From positions 15,690,883 through 15,754,882 of the forward strand of contig NC_049989.1 in assembly GCF_000003815.2 (NCBI RefSeq): a DNA stretch of 64,000 nucleotides, read 5' to 3'. The stretch's first letter is position 1, and each line of letters opens with the position of its first letter. Below the pieces are notes generated by a model that searched no databases, had not been told where the DNA came from, and saw only the letters and a program-made list of their open reading frames with translations. A program made the position numbers and the translations under genes. This document shows positions 24,701 to 35,650 of this stretch, piece by piece. The stretch comes from Branchiostoma floridae (Eukaryota > Chordata > Leptocardii > Amphioxiformes > Branchiostomatidae).

Positions 24701-27700
24701 GATGTAGGTGTAGATGTAGATGTAAATGTAGATGTAGGTGTAGGTGTAGATGTAGATATCGATGTAGATGTAGATATTGATGCAAATGTAGATGTAGATG
24801 TAGATGTAGGTGTAGGTGTAGGTGGTGTAGATGTAGGTGTAGATGTAGGTGTAGGTGTAGGTGTAGATGTAGGTGTAGATGTAGGTGTAGATGTAGATGT
24901 AGATATCGATTTAGATGTAGATGTAGATGTAGATGTAGGTGTAGAGGTAGGTGTAGGTGTAGGTGTAGGTGTAGGTGTAGGTGTAGATGTAGATGTAGAT
25001 GTAGGTGTAGGTGTAGGTGTTGGTGTAGGTGTAGAGGTAGGTGTAGGTGTAGGTGTAGGTGTAGATGTAGGTGTAGGTGTAGATGTAGATGTAGGTGTAG
25101 GTGTAGGTGTAGGTGTAGATGTAGGTGTAGATGTAGATGTAGATATCGATTTAGATGTAGATGTAGGTGTAGGTGTAGGTGTAGATGTAGATGTAGGTGT
25201 AGGTGTAGATGTAGATGTAGATGTAGATGTAGATGTAGATGTAGATGTAGATGTAGATGTAGATGTAGATGTAGGTGTAGATATAGATGTAGATGTAGAT
25301 GTAGATGTAGACTAGCCACGGCTCAAAGTGACACACAAATTAACGTATGTCATACCTTTCACGTATTTGAAACACCACGTACTTTGCTAGTTTTGTTTTT
25401 CTTGGCCTGTCGTTCTTCATGTCGATTTTATACCCTTTCGTCAATACGTCAAGTCGTTTGCTGAACACGTGTTGATAGGCTTTTCTATCCGTCTTGGAGT
25501 ACTGGTTAAAGATATACGTTATTGTTAAAGAGAGGTGGTTGCGATAAAACTTTACGTATCAAGGTGGAAAATTGAATGATAAGAGTTCATATTTATTGCA
25601 CTGCAAGTTCGTCTAAATATGCTTGTGAAATTCATGATATGTGAGCTGCGAATATACAAAATGATAATTACCACCATCAATCCAAGAGTCTTTTGCAGTT
25701 GTTGTTTGCTTTCCTCTTCCGAAACATTGGGGGACTGGAAACGTGCTTCGTTGCACTGCTTGTAGAAATAGCTCGTTGTTTTAATGTCGTCCGTCTCATC
25801 TTCCAAGCGACTCTTGAAGCTGCTTTGGTCGTCCATAGATAGCCACCATCCTATTTGAAATAGACAAAAGTAAAAATACATCACACCACATCTAATGCTC
25901 ATTCTACTTAACAAGCACATTTCCATCATAAGTGTCACATTATTTCTCAGAAAACCAGTATATGAAATAAAAAGTGCATTATCATCAAGGAAATAAAGCA
26001 ATACGATTCTTAAAAGATCAGCTGAGCTGTTGTAGCACAAGTAGCAAATGATATATAGTCTTTGCGCCAAAAATTAGTTACTGATGCAGCTGGATATGAT
26101 TTTGGAAATGGTCAGACGTTTCAAACAACATCCGCTGTCTTTCGTCAGTGACACCGAGGGATCTTTTTGGAGAGCAAGGATGTCTAACCTTCATCGACGT
26201 ATAAACCTTACAGTCAAGTAAAGTTACAGATAGCTTTTTAAAAAATTATCCTGTACCTGATGAATGTGCAAATAATATACCATTTTTAGGCTCGTTGTAA
26301 TTAAACCACTTCAATAATTTCAATTTAAACCCCTTTAATGATTCTAATTCAAACCACTTTATAATAAATTTAATCTAAAAGGCCTTACCATCATAGCAAT
26401 AGATGGGGAAGTTGACACAAACGCCACCATCTATGTACAGATCGGGCTCGTCTTCAAACTTGTAGGGAACGAACACCGCTGGAAAAAACAATCAATAGAC
26501 ATTTGTATATAGTAAGAATAGATTGATATTCAATAGGGCGTTTTTCGATTGTTAATTACTCATTGCTCTAAAATTGATTGAGAACTAAGTGTTTTGCATT
26601 GCAGTAATAGCAACTAGTTCTTATTACTTACGATATACGTGCAAGTTGTTGGCATGGTGTCTTCAATAGCGCCCATCTACCCAACTCCAAAGAATCACAT
26701 CGGACAATTTAGTTATGATCAAACTTCATACTTGTATATGGATAAAATCTTTTCTTCTAGTGTTATTTGGCCATATAACACTACTATCTAGTTGGCGCCT
26801 TTGATGCAAAAAGGTTAGCTAGACTTCTCTACCATACAACTATGGAAGTACTGTATCAAGTGTTTTCACACCTGGCAACGATATGGACTGTCTGACAGCC
26901 TGGCGAACAGTGCAGAGAGGCGTGGTCTTGGCGTGGCAGTATATCTCGATACCGAACGTCAAGTCGTAGGTGACAGTACAGAGCTCTTTGCCTAAGACGT
27001 CACGGAGCTGAATGGAATTAGAAACAAATTAAACGGACACGATAACACAGCATATATATATATATGGAGAGAGGGGGGGCAGACACACACACACATACAC
27101 ACACACATAGAGAGAGAGAGAGAGACAGAGAGAGATGCATATAAAGGACGTCACTGTAACACAAAATACGTTGTTAACGAGTCAGACACTTCCTCACGTA
27201 TCGATTAACGGAAATGACATATACCTGCTGAAGATTTATGTTCTTGCCCAGTCCTTTATGTATGTGGTGCTTTTCAAGATGCCTGTGGATAAGTTCACCG
27301 TACCACTCGAGGAATCTATCCCCCGCAGCTGCGTACAGACCGAAGGCCTTGAAGACTTTCCAAACAAAGAAAAGACGCCTCAGTGGGCCACGTGACCACC
27401 ATGGCGAGTCTGTAAATATATTTGGCAAAGAATTAAAAAGGTGTAGCCTGTTGATTTTAAAACTCTATTACATTTCGTTGCATTATGTACCTTTGCGTCT
27501 ATAGTTACATCGCGCGTCTCGGGAAAATATGATCATTTATATCATATGATCATGCTGTATAGCAAGTGTTAACAATATATTTATCCAACAAAAGTATCAT
27601 TATAATCATCTTTTCAACGGTAAATACATGTTTTGAAAATTTTCCATAATTCAATATAGGTATTTTGGGGTTGATACTATTCTGATAAACTGCGACACTT

Positions 27701-28669
27701 ATCAAGTTAATTCTATTAAGCAAACAAAAATGATATCAAGTACAGACAATATGAGATACGTACATTTCGCAAATTAAGAGCTTGAGAGTGTAAAAGACAA
27801 CAGATATTTCAAATCAAACATTCGTAACAAATGTGGAAATAAAACACACCCATAAGTGTTCTGGCCATGTCCACATTTTCCATCTCTTTCACAATCTCTT
27901 CTGACGTCATCCCAATCGACATCAAACCGGCTGTTACCGCGCCTGCGCTGGTTCCAGCAAATCTGTGGATATTTTCCATTATCCCAGCATCCTCTAGGAC
28001 CTTCAAATGACAAACAAATACTCATATTTATAGCTGAACATACATTCAAGATCTACTAAGGAAATACAGATCATCTAGAAACTTGGCCTTATATCAACAT
28101 GTAAATACTGTTCATGGAAAGCAGTGGAAGATGAACTATCTTTTATATGTCAATGTTCATATTACAACTCCAAAAGAAACAAACTTTTCCTTAAAATCTA
28201 CAGAGCTTTTATCACCTTACCGACCAACAAAAAACAAACTTCTTGCTTAAGTCGTCCAACCTCTTTATATATGAAAATGTTGGACATTTCATCTCCCACT
28301 GCACACGGAAAAGAAGTCAATCCCACCAAATAGCTTAAGTTGAAATAGATTTAGATTAGACGTTATTTCTCTTTTGATTTATCAATAGTTCCCATTTTCC
28401 TTCTCTGTAAACTATACAATTATGCATGTACTGTATACTACTACTTTGCTTTGTCTGCAATTAGCCCTCGGGCATGAACTTGCAATAAAGATTATTATTA
28501 TCATCAAATTAACGCTTACCATCATGGCACCTATGTAGGCAGTCCCCTTGGCTCCCCCTCCTTCCAACACGAGGTTCTCAAATGGGAAGTTGTAAACTCG
28601 AAACTTTTCAGCCTCTTGGCGCAGATCGTCTGGAAGTTTAGCCACAGGTTTGGCCTGTCGGACACCCAT
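21732..28669 (-). CDS. patatin-like phospholipase
   Basis: Twelve exons: 28669-28520, 28000-27850, 27409-27225, 27007-26872, 26478-26389, 25850-25672, 25501-25356, 24549-24399, 24055-23960, 22934-22728, 22056-21961, 21839-21732 (1695 nt, 564 residues). All introns are GT-AG and all phases match. The 24549 acceptor could be 24546, one codon shorter. The patatin domain fills the N-terminal half: oxyanion hole GGGAKG (37-42), nucleophile Ser68 in GTSAG, and the dyad Asp224 in YIDGG. Patatins hydrolyse acyl esters of membrane phospholipids. The GGGAKG type is closer to bacterial patatins than to PNPLA2-like lipases. A charged coiled-coil-like stretch ([19 protein letters not shown]) and a C-terminal helical region with no known name follow. 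The exon holding the first ATG extends upstream in frame to 28682, so a further 5' exon may be missing. Confidence 0.87.
22268..22297. repeat. (CT)n microsatellite
   Basis: Short run of TC/CT dinucleotides in an intron of the patatin-like gene. Confidence 0.9.
23530..23741. mobile_element. TACTGTAAATGCA-type MITE
   Basis: Termini TACTGTAAATGCAG and CATTTACAGTA are inverted, and the interior is rich in CCGCGAA/TTCGCGG words arranged as a palindrome. Related copies are at 48179-48397, 51146-51330 and 51658-51831. A TA target site is likely. It lies in a patatin gene intron. Confidence 0.8.
24691..25312. repeat. (TGTAGA/TGTAGG)n hexamer array
   Basis: About 620 bp of a six-base repeat alternating GTAGAT and GTAGGT, with rare ATATCGATTTAGATG interruptions that mark larger repeated blocks. 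It lies in the intron between patatin exons 25501-25356 and 24549-24399. The LHLHLH open frame is an artefact. Confidence 0.95.
27052..27136. repeat. compound TA/CA/GA microsatellite
   Basis: A TA run, a G-rich spacer, ACACAC and then AGAGAG, in an intron of the patatin-like gene. Confidence 0.9.
28118..28507 (+). mobile_element. LINE 3'-end fragment with ATT tail
   Basis: The + strand translates as [19 protein letters not shown] at 28124 onward, matching the general C-terminal pattern of CR1/L2/jockey-type reverse transcriptases (E-D-E-x-H/S-F...C-x-Y...R). It ends with CTTGCAATAAAGATTATTATTATC, a typical 3' tail of these elements. It lies between the first two patatin exons. Confidence 0.6.
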
Positions 28670-30021
28670 CTCTGTGCCTTTTCTGTAATTATGGATGTGG
28701 TTAAAGAACTAAAAAAGTTGTTTAAAAATATCACACAGCACGTATGATGTACCAGTACCCTCCCCAATTCACGATGCAGACAAAAAGAGCAAAACATTTA
28801 ACTTACGGAATCTACAGCTGCATATAACCTATGGGGAATCTCTTGAAATGCTGTTAGGAATCCGAAGACATGGAAACGTTTGCCTTAAGTGCTGTAGATG
28901 AGGCTTCACGTTGCCAGTGTGGCTTGGATCTAACCTATAAAGAAGGAAAACATTTGAAACTGCGTCACCGTTCCACTTCAAAGGGGTCAGTAACCATAGT
29001 TTTGACCCCCGGGATTTGTTGATCGTCAGGCGATCTGGGGTAAGTCACTATACAATAGTTGAAACCTCAGATCATCTTTCATTTATGTTATCGAACCTTG
29101 ATGCCATTGTCATGACCACGGTTACCTACGTACGCAACCCACAAGAGCAGTGCACTGGAATGTTCTGGGCGGTTTACCCCACAACCCTACATACAAACCG
29201 ACATTTGCAGTACGGTTGTTACTAAAGGTACATGTAAGTATCCTACAGACCCGTAATTAGAGAATACCACAGTTTAAGTGTAGAATACAACGGAGTGTAC
29301 ATGTACATTCTGAGCCTTTTTTATGATGCACCACATGTCCTCCGTATGCGTATGAGTGATACGGAAAGCCGCCGACTAGATCCTTAAGTCAGCTATATGC
29401 TGGGGTGATCGCCCTCAAGCGTGTTTCTGCTTTTCTGTCAAAAGCAGAAACATGTCGAAGACAGGCTGTATTATTCGCTTCAGGCTCTAGACATGGCTAA
29501 ATGCCAGAAACATTAGCATGGCAACCTACGCTCTTGTGATGTGAAACTAAAACGCCGCCATATTTGTTTACCACGTTTTTCAGTACTCTGTCCGTTCTCA
29601 GTGTGTTTACCTCCTTCCCACGTGTTTTTATTGATAAATCTGTGCTATGCGTTCGTTTAGTTTCTAAATCGAAGATACTTTAAAGTGTTATATCACTGAC
29701 TGAAAAGATGACACCATCACACTCACATTAGTCGTATTTTAAATATATGCCTTTGTTCTCATAGGTAATACTAACCCTTGAAGCTACCCCTTGAGACCTT
29801 AATAGATTGGGTTTAAATGAATATATCTATATGTCAAAATGCGCAGTAACCCTGGCTTGATTTACATAAACTGTACATTAATTAATGAGCTTTATTATTT
29901 CAATTAATTGCTTTATCATACCGCTATCTGAGTAGCATTATTAAAGATTGTCTCAGACGAAGGTTATCGATAACTAACGCCGTTTCTGATTCACCAGCGG
30001 TACGGGCATTGAGGCACAGAC
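28670..30021. other. intergenic between the patatin and zinc-ribbon genes
   Basis: This may hold a further 5' patatin exon on the minus strand at about 28880-28807, reading RFHVFGFLTAFQEIPHRLY and ending at a good GTAAGT donor. Its phase does not match the next exon, so I did not include it. A perfect short hairpin with arms GTTTCTGCTTTT and AAAAGCAGAAAC lies at 29422-29450. Otherwise I see nothing. Confidence 0.4.
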
Positions 30022-33000
30022 ATGGCCGATAAGAATCCTGGGAGCTCGAGCCAGGAAACAGTAAGAAATACACTTTACAGATTGTGCTTTTTTACCTTTA
30101 TGATGATGGTAATTTTTCTTTCAACTAAAACATAATTTTCTTTCTTTTTCTTGTAACGGTTTCTTATTAATTATCAATTATCAGTTTTAATTATCATCAT
30201 TCAAAACAAATTTCAAAATCTTCTACATAAAACTTACATTCGGGTACGGTATTGAGGTCTAACCAAAGTTGATCGTTTCATCTCTAACAACTTAACGATA
30301 TATCGTTGTCTCGGTAGAAGCCTCGAACTACTCCAGCTGTGAAAGGCGATACCAGTACCGTACAAGGTGGGTACGACAAAATATGACTAGGATTCCAAGC
30401 AATTTTTGTGTATAAGCTATGCATATTGAATCATTAAAATACATTTATGTTAATTTTATATGACTGATATAGAATGAAAGTGAAATGACAAACTGACAAA
30501 CTTGAACAGTTTTATCATACATTTTCGGCACCAGGAAAGATTGTTTATAGAATGGTTTGCGTTAAGAGGGCAACATAATGTGAACACGTATCAGTCCCTT
30601 TTTGTCAAGTTTTCAATAAATGGTAAGATATTATAAAATGTTTTGTTTTTATCTGTAGGACCACAAGTTAAGGGAGCCCCGGTAAGTATGCTATACTCTG
30701 CTGGCTTGTAAATGTTTTAGTGATTATACGTCTTACCCCACGCGAATGTGATGACAGATGATGATGATATTGACTGACATGTAAACAGTCAAGATATAGA
30801 TACTGAGATAATTCATTTAGTTTCTATCTAGTGAGACATGCATATGTTCTTAGGCCCTTCACTTGTCTGACATATTCTGAGCTAGGTATAAACGTATTCA
30901 CAGTTACTGCGCCTGTTTTGTATTGTCTTGTTACCAATTTGGACCGTGACTTTGTTGTCTTTTGTATTATGTACATTCTACAAGACAACAGCCAATCCGG
31001 AGGCCAGCACAGCACAGGGGGCTATTAAGGGGGATGATAAGCTGTACGGTAGGTACAATGAAGTATTTTATACGTAGCTGTGTACATGCGCTAACCTTCG
31101 TTTCCAAGATTACGACACAAGTATCCACTGACAATAAATCATATGTACATGTGACAACTTAATTCTTTTCATTATAAATTTAGGCGGAGGAGGATCAGGA
31201 GACAAACCAAAACCAAAACCAGGATCTTCGGTAAGTAGTAGACATTTGATTGTGGTTTTGATGCTAGCTGTTCCGAGACATAATTTTCTCATTTTGGAAA
31301 ATAGTCACAGGCTCTCTAATCTTCGCTAGCGCGCTTTTAATCATTGTCATAAGTCTCTATTCTATCCTTCTTTTGCACCAAAACATTGCCACTTTATCTT
31401 GTAGTTCTTTTGAACCAAAGCATTGCCACATTAAAGTTCTGTAAGACTGATATATGATGTGCATCGTCTCTTTCAAAGCTACATGATACTTAAGGCCATT
31501 CTTACCTCCATGAAGAGGGTATTCATGTTTCCGTCCCTATATGCTGTAAGGAGTACACAGTGCTATTCGTTACAGTTTTACTAATGACAAATACCGTGGA
31601 AGTTATTGTGTGCCCAGATAGCTCCAGATTGATTTCTCATGTCGCCTTTCACGCTTCCAAGACTTTTTATTGTGTTATGCTAATCTCCAAGCAGATCCTA
31701 TGGTAGCATAAGATAGTATCAAAAGCTGGCAGAGGAGTGAAGCCGGCCAAGGAGTGTGTTTTGCTACCTGGCAAATGGACACCTCTTGGCTAACTATACT
31801 CCTTGGCCAGTTTGGTACTATCTTATGCCATTGTAGGATCTGCTTGGAGATTAGTGTTATGCTACTAGGTCCTTATTTGGATAGCTGTAAAAACACAGAA
31901 AACAATACATATCTTAAATTAGTACCCTTTTCTATTGACCCGAGATCACCGTTGTACGCTCCGGCGCTGCTGTCTGTCCACGGATTGCGATAATTTGGGC
32001 GGACTACCATGAACCACTCGCCACACAATGCCTACAAACATGGCTACCTTCCTCTCTAATCTTAGCCCGTCATGTGACCGGATTGGCGAGTTATGATTGG
32101 TGAAAGCTGGGGTGCGCGGAACTATGGCAGGCTGTGCTGCAGTACCGGCGCGGCCGCAGGGGGCGCACGGCGCCAAATTCAAATTTCGAATTTTCGAACT
32201 AAAGCGCTGATGCGAAACAGCCGTGCACCCCGTGCTCCTCTGACCGTTTCATAAGGCCACAGCAAGTAAATTTTATGGATGACATCAGCGCGCGCATTAA
32301 TTTTCGCCTCATTTCAGAAAAAAAACAAGAATTTTTTTCTTCTTCAGGAATGTTCAACATGACGATAAATTACCAAAATGAGCAAATGTGTTGTATTGTA
32401 GCCTAATAATTGTACTTGTAGAAGTGGCACGTATGAGGTACTCGGGACTGTAATTGTAGAAATGAAACTTAGTTGGATAGTTGTAAAAGTGACACCAATA
32501 TGGAAGCCATGAGTGTGGTTACCAACTTTGTTGGTGATGCCAGTCTACCACACTAGTGGCACTTTTATCACACCAGTACATGTCTTGAATACATCAATGA
32601 ATGCCTTGTTGGCTCTGATATCATGTTTTGTCCCTTTAATTCTTGTTACAACATTCATTACAACTTTATGGTGCCTATTTTTGAAAATGTAGCCATCTTG
32701 TTTTTTTCACCCGTCTTTTTTTTTCGCCCTATCGCACTATTATTGCAATCTGCAGAGGATGTCATCCATAAGATTTACTTGCTGTGGCCTGACGTATTCT
32801 ACCAGCACAGATAAATTTTCATGCTAAAACTACTTTTTTGCTTTTGTGTTATTGCGAAACCCTCTTGTCATCAATAGAAACTGTTGATACTGAGTTCAGC
32901 GTATTTGTTCTGTTTTCAGTGTTCCCAGCAGTGACAAAAGACAATCAACTGTCAAGGCCAAAGTTCAATACGACAACACGTTCCCGGGGGACATTTCGAA

Positions 33001-33091
33001 GAATGTGACCGTTGCCAATCCATCACTTTGCCAAACATGCGATCAGCCATTATCATCGGACGTTTGCCCTTTGTGCGATACGGTTCCTTAA
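30022..33091 (+). CDS. small low-complexity protein with C-terminal CxxC...CxxC
   Basis: Exons with good GT-AG borders and matching phases are 30022-30060 (MADKNPGSSSQET), 30318-30366, 30659-30681, 30986-31049 and 31184-31230. They code for a flexible chain rich in Pro, Gly, Thr and Lys, including GGGSGDKPKPKPGSS. A terminal exon from about 32920 codes for VQYDNTFPGDISKNVTV and then a C-x2-C / C-x2-C pair (CQTCDQPLSSDVCPLC) before the TAA at 33089-33091, suggesting a small zinc ribbon. The phase from exon 5 does not fit this reading, so one exon is missing in the 1.7-kb intron. A direct join would instead stop after CSQQ. I do not recognise the protein. Confidence 0.55.
31681..31854. mobile_element. 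foldback MITE with TGTTATGC duplication
   Basis: Inverted arms of about 46 bp start CTAATCTCCAAGCAGATCCT and end in the complement. TGTTATGC flanks both ends (31673-31680 and 31855-31862), a 7-9 bp target duplication compatible with a hAT-type element. It is intronic in the zinc-ribbon gene. Confidence 0.8.
32255..32789. mobile_element. Harbinger-like MITE, GGCCACAGCAAGTAAAT family
   Basis: About 535 bp with inverted termini GGCCACAGCAAGTAAAT and ATTTACTTGCTGTGGCC, extending about 35 bp to the GATGACATC words. A TAA precedes the left end and TGA follows the right. The same element in opposite orientation is at 38245-38798 and shares nearly its whole interior. The TWA target preference and GGCC termini fit PIF/Harbinger. 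Confidence 0.85.
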
Positions 33092-33900
33092 GATATTTTG
33101 TACGTGAACAGTTCTCTTATTCTATGTAAACGTCTGATAACGTGGAATTGGATATTGTAAAGTGGAATAAGTAACATTGTGTTTGGTTAGTAATCTTGGT
33201 TAGTTAGACACAATAGATTTACGATCACAATGTATAACCCGACTTGGTGTGTGTTGCTTGTATATAATCCTAGCATAGACCGATGTATATTCTATACATT
33301 CTTGTCTAGCCATTCTTGATCACATGACCTACTTGTAACTTGGCAATAGTGATTTGCACCACAATGCTTTAAATTATCAGGAAACAGTGTTTTCAGGTAT
33401 ATCTTAGTACCTAATTTTATCCCTGACTGTGTGATCTTCAAATTATTGTTTGATTACGAAGAAACAGCAAATAGGGATATCTTCCTATTTTATCCGTGTC
33501 TGTATGATTTTAAAACTATAGTTTATTGTTTCCTTCGTTTCCCTGTAATTCTAAATGATCGATATTGTGATTGGTAGCTTTATATATTTGAATGATATAC
33601 GTCAGAAGGAACACATGTAAATAAGCCTGTATTTTAAATGTAATTTGTACTGCGATAGATATATTTGTATGATATGGATGTCTGTAAGATTATATGTATT
33701 TCAGCCTTCTGGCGGCTAGGTATTTTCATTTTCAATAAACCAATCATGCAAATGTGTCTGATATCATAGGAAAAGGAATCACACACGCTTTCTATTGATA
33801 TATAATATATCAAAATAGATAAAAAAAACAACGGAAATATAATATTGCCAGAGTTGATATTCCAAACTTTTTGTAACAAGTTTATATGGTTACTTTAATT
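33092..33900. other. 3' flank of the zinc-ribbon gene
   Basis: A/T-rich sequence with an AATAAA near 33734, which may serve as its poly-A signal. No further gene is visible. Confidence 0.4.
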
Positions 33901-33904
33901 CCAA

Positions 33905-34094
33905 ATGGATGGACGGATAGATGGATGGACGAACGGATGAATGGACGGACGAATGGATGGATGGATGAATGGATGGATGGATGGACAAATGGACGGACGG
34001 GCGGATGGATGGATGGATGGATGGATGAATGGATGGATGGATGGACAAATGGACGGACGGACGGATGGATGGATGGGTGGGTGGATGGATGGAT
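33905..34094. repeat. (ATGGACGG/ATGG)n microsatellite
   Basis: GGAT/GGAC units with a two-fold larger block structure (ATGGACAAATGGACGGACGG occurs twice). It begins after TTCCAAATGG, as do the arrays at 3451 and about 21450. Confidence 0.95.
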
Positions 34095-34363
34095 ACACTG
34101 CAACACAGCGATTGTGTTTTACATACTTTAATGTACATGTATACTATTGGATCGTGGTACAAAGTAACATGGATCCCTGAGATCTAAGACATGAAATGAC
34201 TTACTAATACAGTTATCAAAAGAGCACACACGAACTGTTTATACAGATTATTCCTGAGGATACAATATAGTATGTACATTTTTCCGTATAAATCCGGAAT
34301 CAGAAATATGTTATTTCAACGCACAAAGCGAGTGTTATCACAAATGGTCGTAAATTGGCTATG

Positions 34364-34588
34364 TAACGTACGTTCACCTTTATTCGCGGGGTAACTTTTA
34401 TCCGTTGTATTCAACACTAGTATTTAGTATTTAGGGATATCAAGTCGACGGATAGTGGTTTCAAACTACAACACCTAACAGAAATGCAATTTTATACCAC
34501 TATCGACTTGATAGCCCTAAATTCCATGTTTGTAAGTGAAACGGATACATGTATAGGTTACTTCGCGGATAATGGAGAACATCGCGTT
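34364..34588. mobile_element. MITE, GTTCACCTTTATCCGCGG family
   Basis: Palindromic element of about 225 bp with termini of the type AACG-TAGTTCACCTTTATCCGC and an internal inverted AAGTCGACGGATAGTGG pair. Relatives are at 38814-39022, 50480-50705, 51103-51500, 54764-55387 and 63367-63587. Confidence 0.8.
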
Positions 34589-35089
34589 CGAGCACGTTAA
34601 ACGGGAACGGCTAGCAACCCCTCCCTGTAAAACCTAATGCACAAATATAATGATAATTATGTTTAATCATCTACATTTAGGTAAATATGGAATAATTCAT
34701 TAAGATGATCTAAAACTTTACATCAACTAAACCAAATACTATAAAGGAATTACATGACAACAATAATTCTCTGATTTTCAACACACAAATACGAAATATT
34801 TACATTTACATAAAAGTTATAGCTATAAGCCTTCCTAAACAAAAACAAACACTAGTAGTAGCGGCAATATTTAAGTACTAAACATGATATCAAAAATATC
34901 AATGAAAAGTTGTGAAAAGCCCAACTGCAATAAATTGATCAGGATAATATACATCGAGTGCAGGCTTTATGAAGGCCCAGAAAGCTTATCTTAACGTAAT
35001 CACAATCAGTAATTTATCATCAGGAACATACTATGTTTTGCAGCTACTACACCATACCAGGAATCTATCTCAATGTCGGCATTCATTCT

Positions 35090-35220
35090 AATGTCCTTGT
35101 AGCTCAACTGCAATGGTAGCAGTCCCACAATTGTGAAGTTAGTAAGAAAAAGAATCCTGGGTAGGGTATATCAGTAATGGGGCTGCGCCCGTCTTTGGGA
35201 AGATCCGAAAATGGCGGTCC
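35090..35220 (+). mobile_element. tRNA-derived SINE, partial copy
   Basis: It starts GTCCTTGTAGCTCAACTGCA, with an A-box-like TAGCTCAACTG-GGTAGCAG, and continues through ATCCTGGGTAGGG and ATGGGGCTGCGCC. The same order appears on the minus strand at 39600-39826 and 43185-43425. Confidence 0.6.
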
Positions 35221-35297
35221 CGTGTTAAAGGTGTGAAAGGGCTATCAACCCCTCCCTGTAAAAATATATCCTGCTACAGAAATAGCAGGAAACGTGC

Positions 35298-35592
35298 TGC
35301 CCTTATTCTCCTACGCAGAGGCATCCAACGGCGCCAGCAAACCGACTCTTGTCTGTACTCTGCTATCTCAACCGTCACCATCAGTTCCTGACCGCTCTGC
35401 TTTTAAATATTAATGAGCTTACCTTATACATGCAAGATCCCTTTTGAAAACTGAAAGGCCTATTCTCTGATTGGCTGACAGCTGGTTTGTGGCGACGCCC
35501 ACAGGAGCTGATGGTGACGGTTGAGATAGCAGAGTACAGAAAAGCGCGGTTTGCTGGCACCGTTGGATGTCTCTGCGTAGGAGAATGGGTGC
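35298..35592. mobile_element. foldback element with 90-bp arms
   Basis: The left arm (35298-35391, ATTCTCCTACGCAGAGGCAT at its start) reappears inverted at 35501-35592 with a few differences, separated by about 110 bp. Reading frames on both arms are fortuitous. It lies just downstream of the LRR-Ig gene. Confidence 0.75.
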
Positions 35593-35650
35593 CCTGTGTG
35601 CCACTAGGCACTACAAGGGTCTGAACGAAGGAACTAACAAACGATCCATT

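Noticed and set aside
24645-25319. 224-codon LHLHLH frame
   Set aside because: It is the translation of the six-base intronic repeat.
26085-26150. Ribozyme-like or hammerhead motif around GCAGCTGGATATGATTTTGG
   Set aside because: The text recurs at about 60530 and looks like part of a repeat, but I could not assemble the conserved hammerhead core and stems.
28807-28880. Possible 5' patatin exon reading RFHVFGFLTAFQEIPHRLY
   Set aside because: It has a good donor, but its phase does not fit the next exon and a stop lies just upstream without a clear acceptor.
33886-34180. GGAT repeat considered as a CRISPR-like array
   Set aside because: No spacers; a simple microsatellite in an animal genome.
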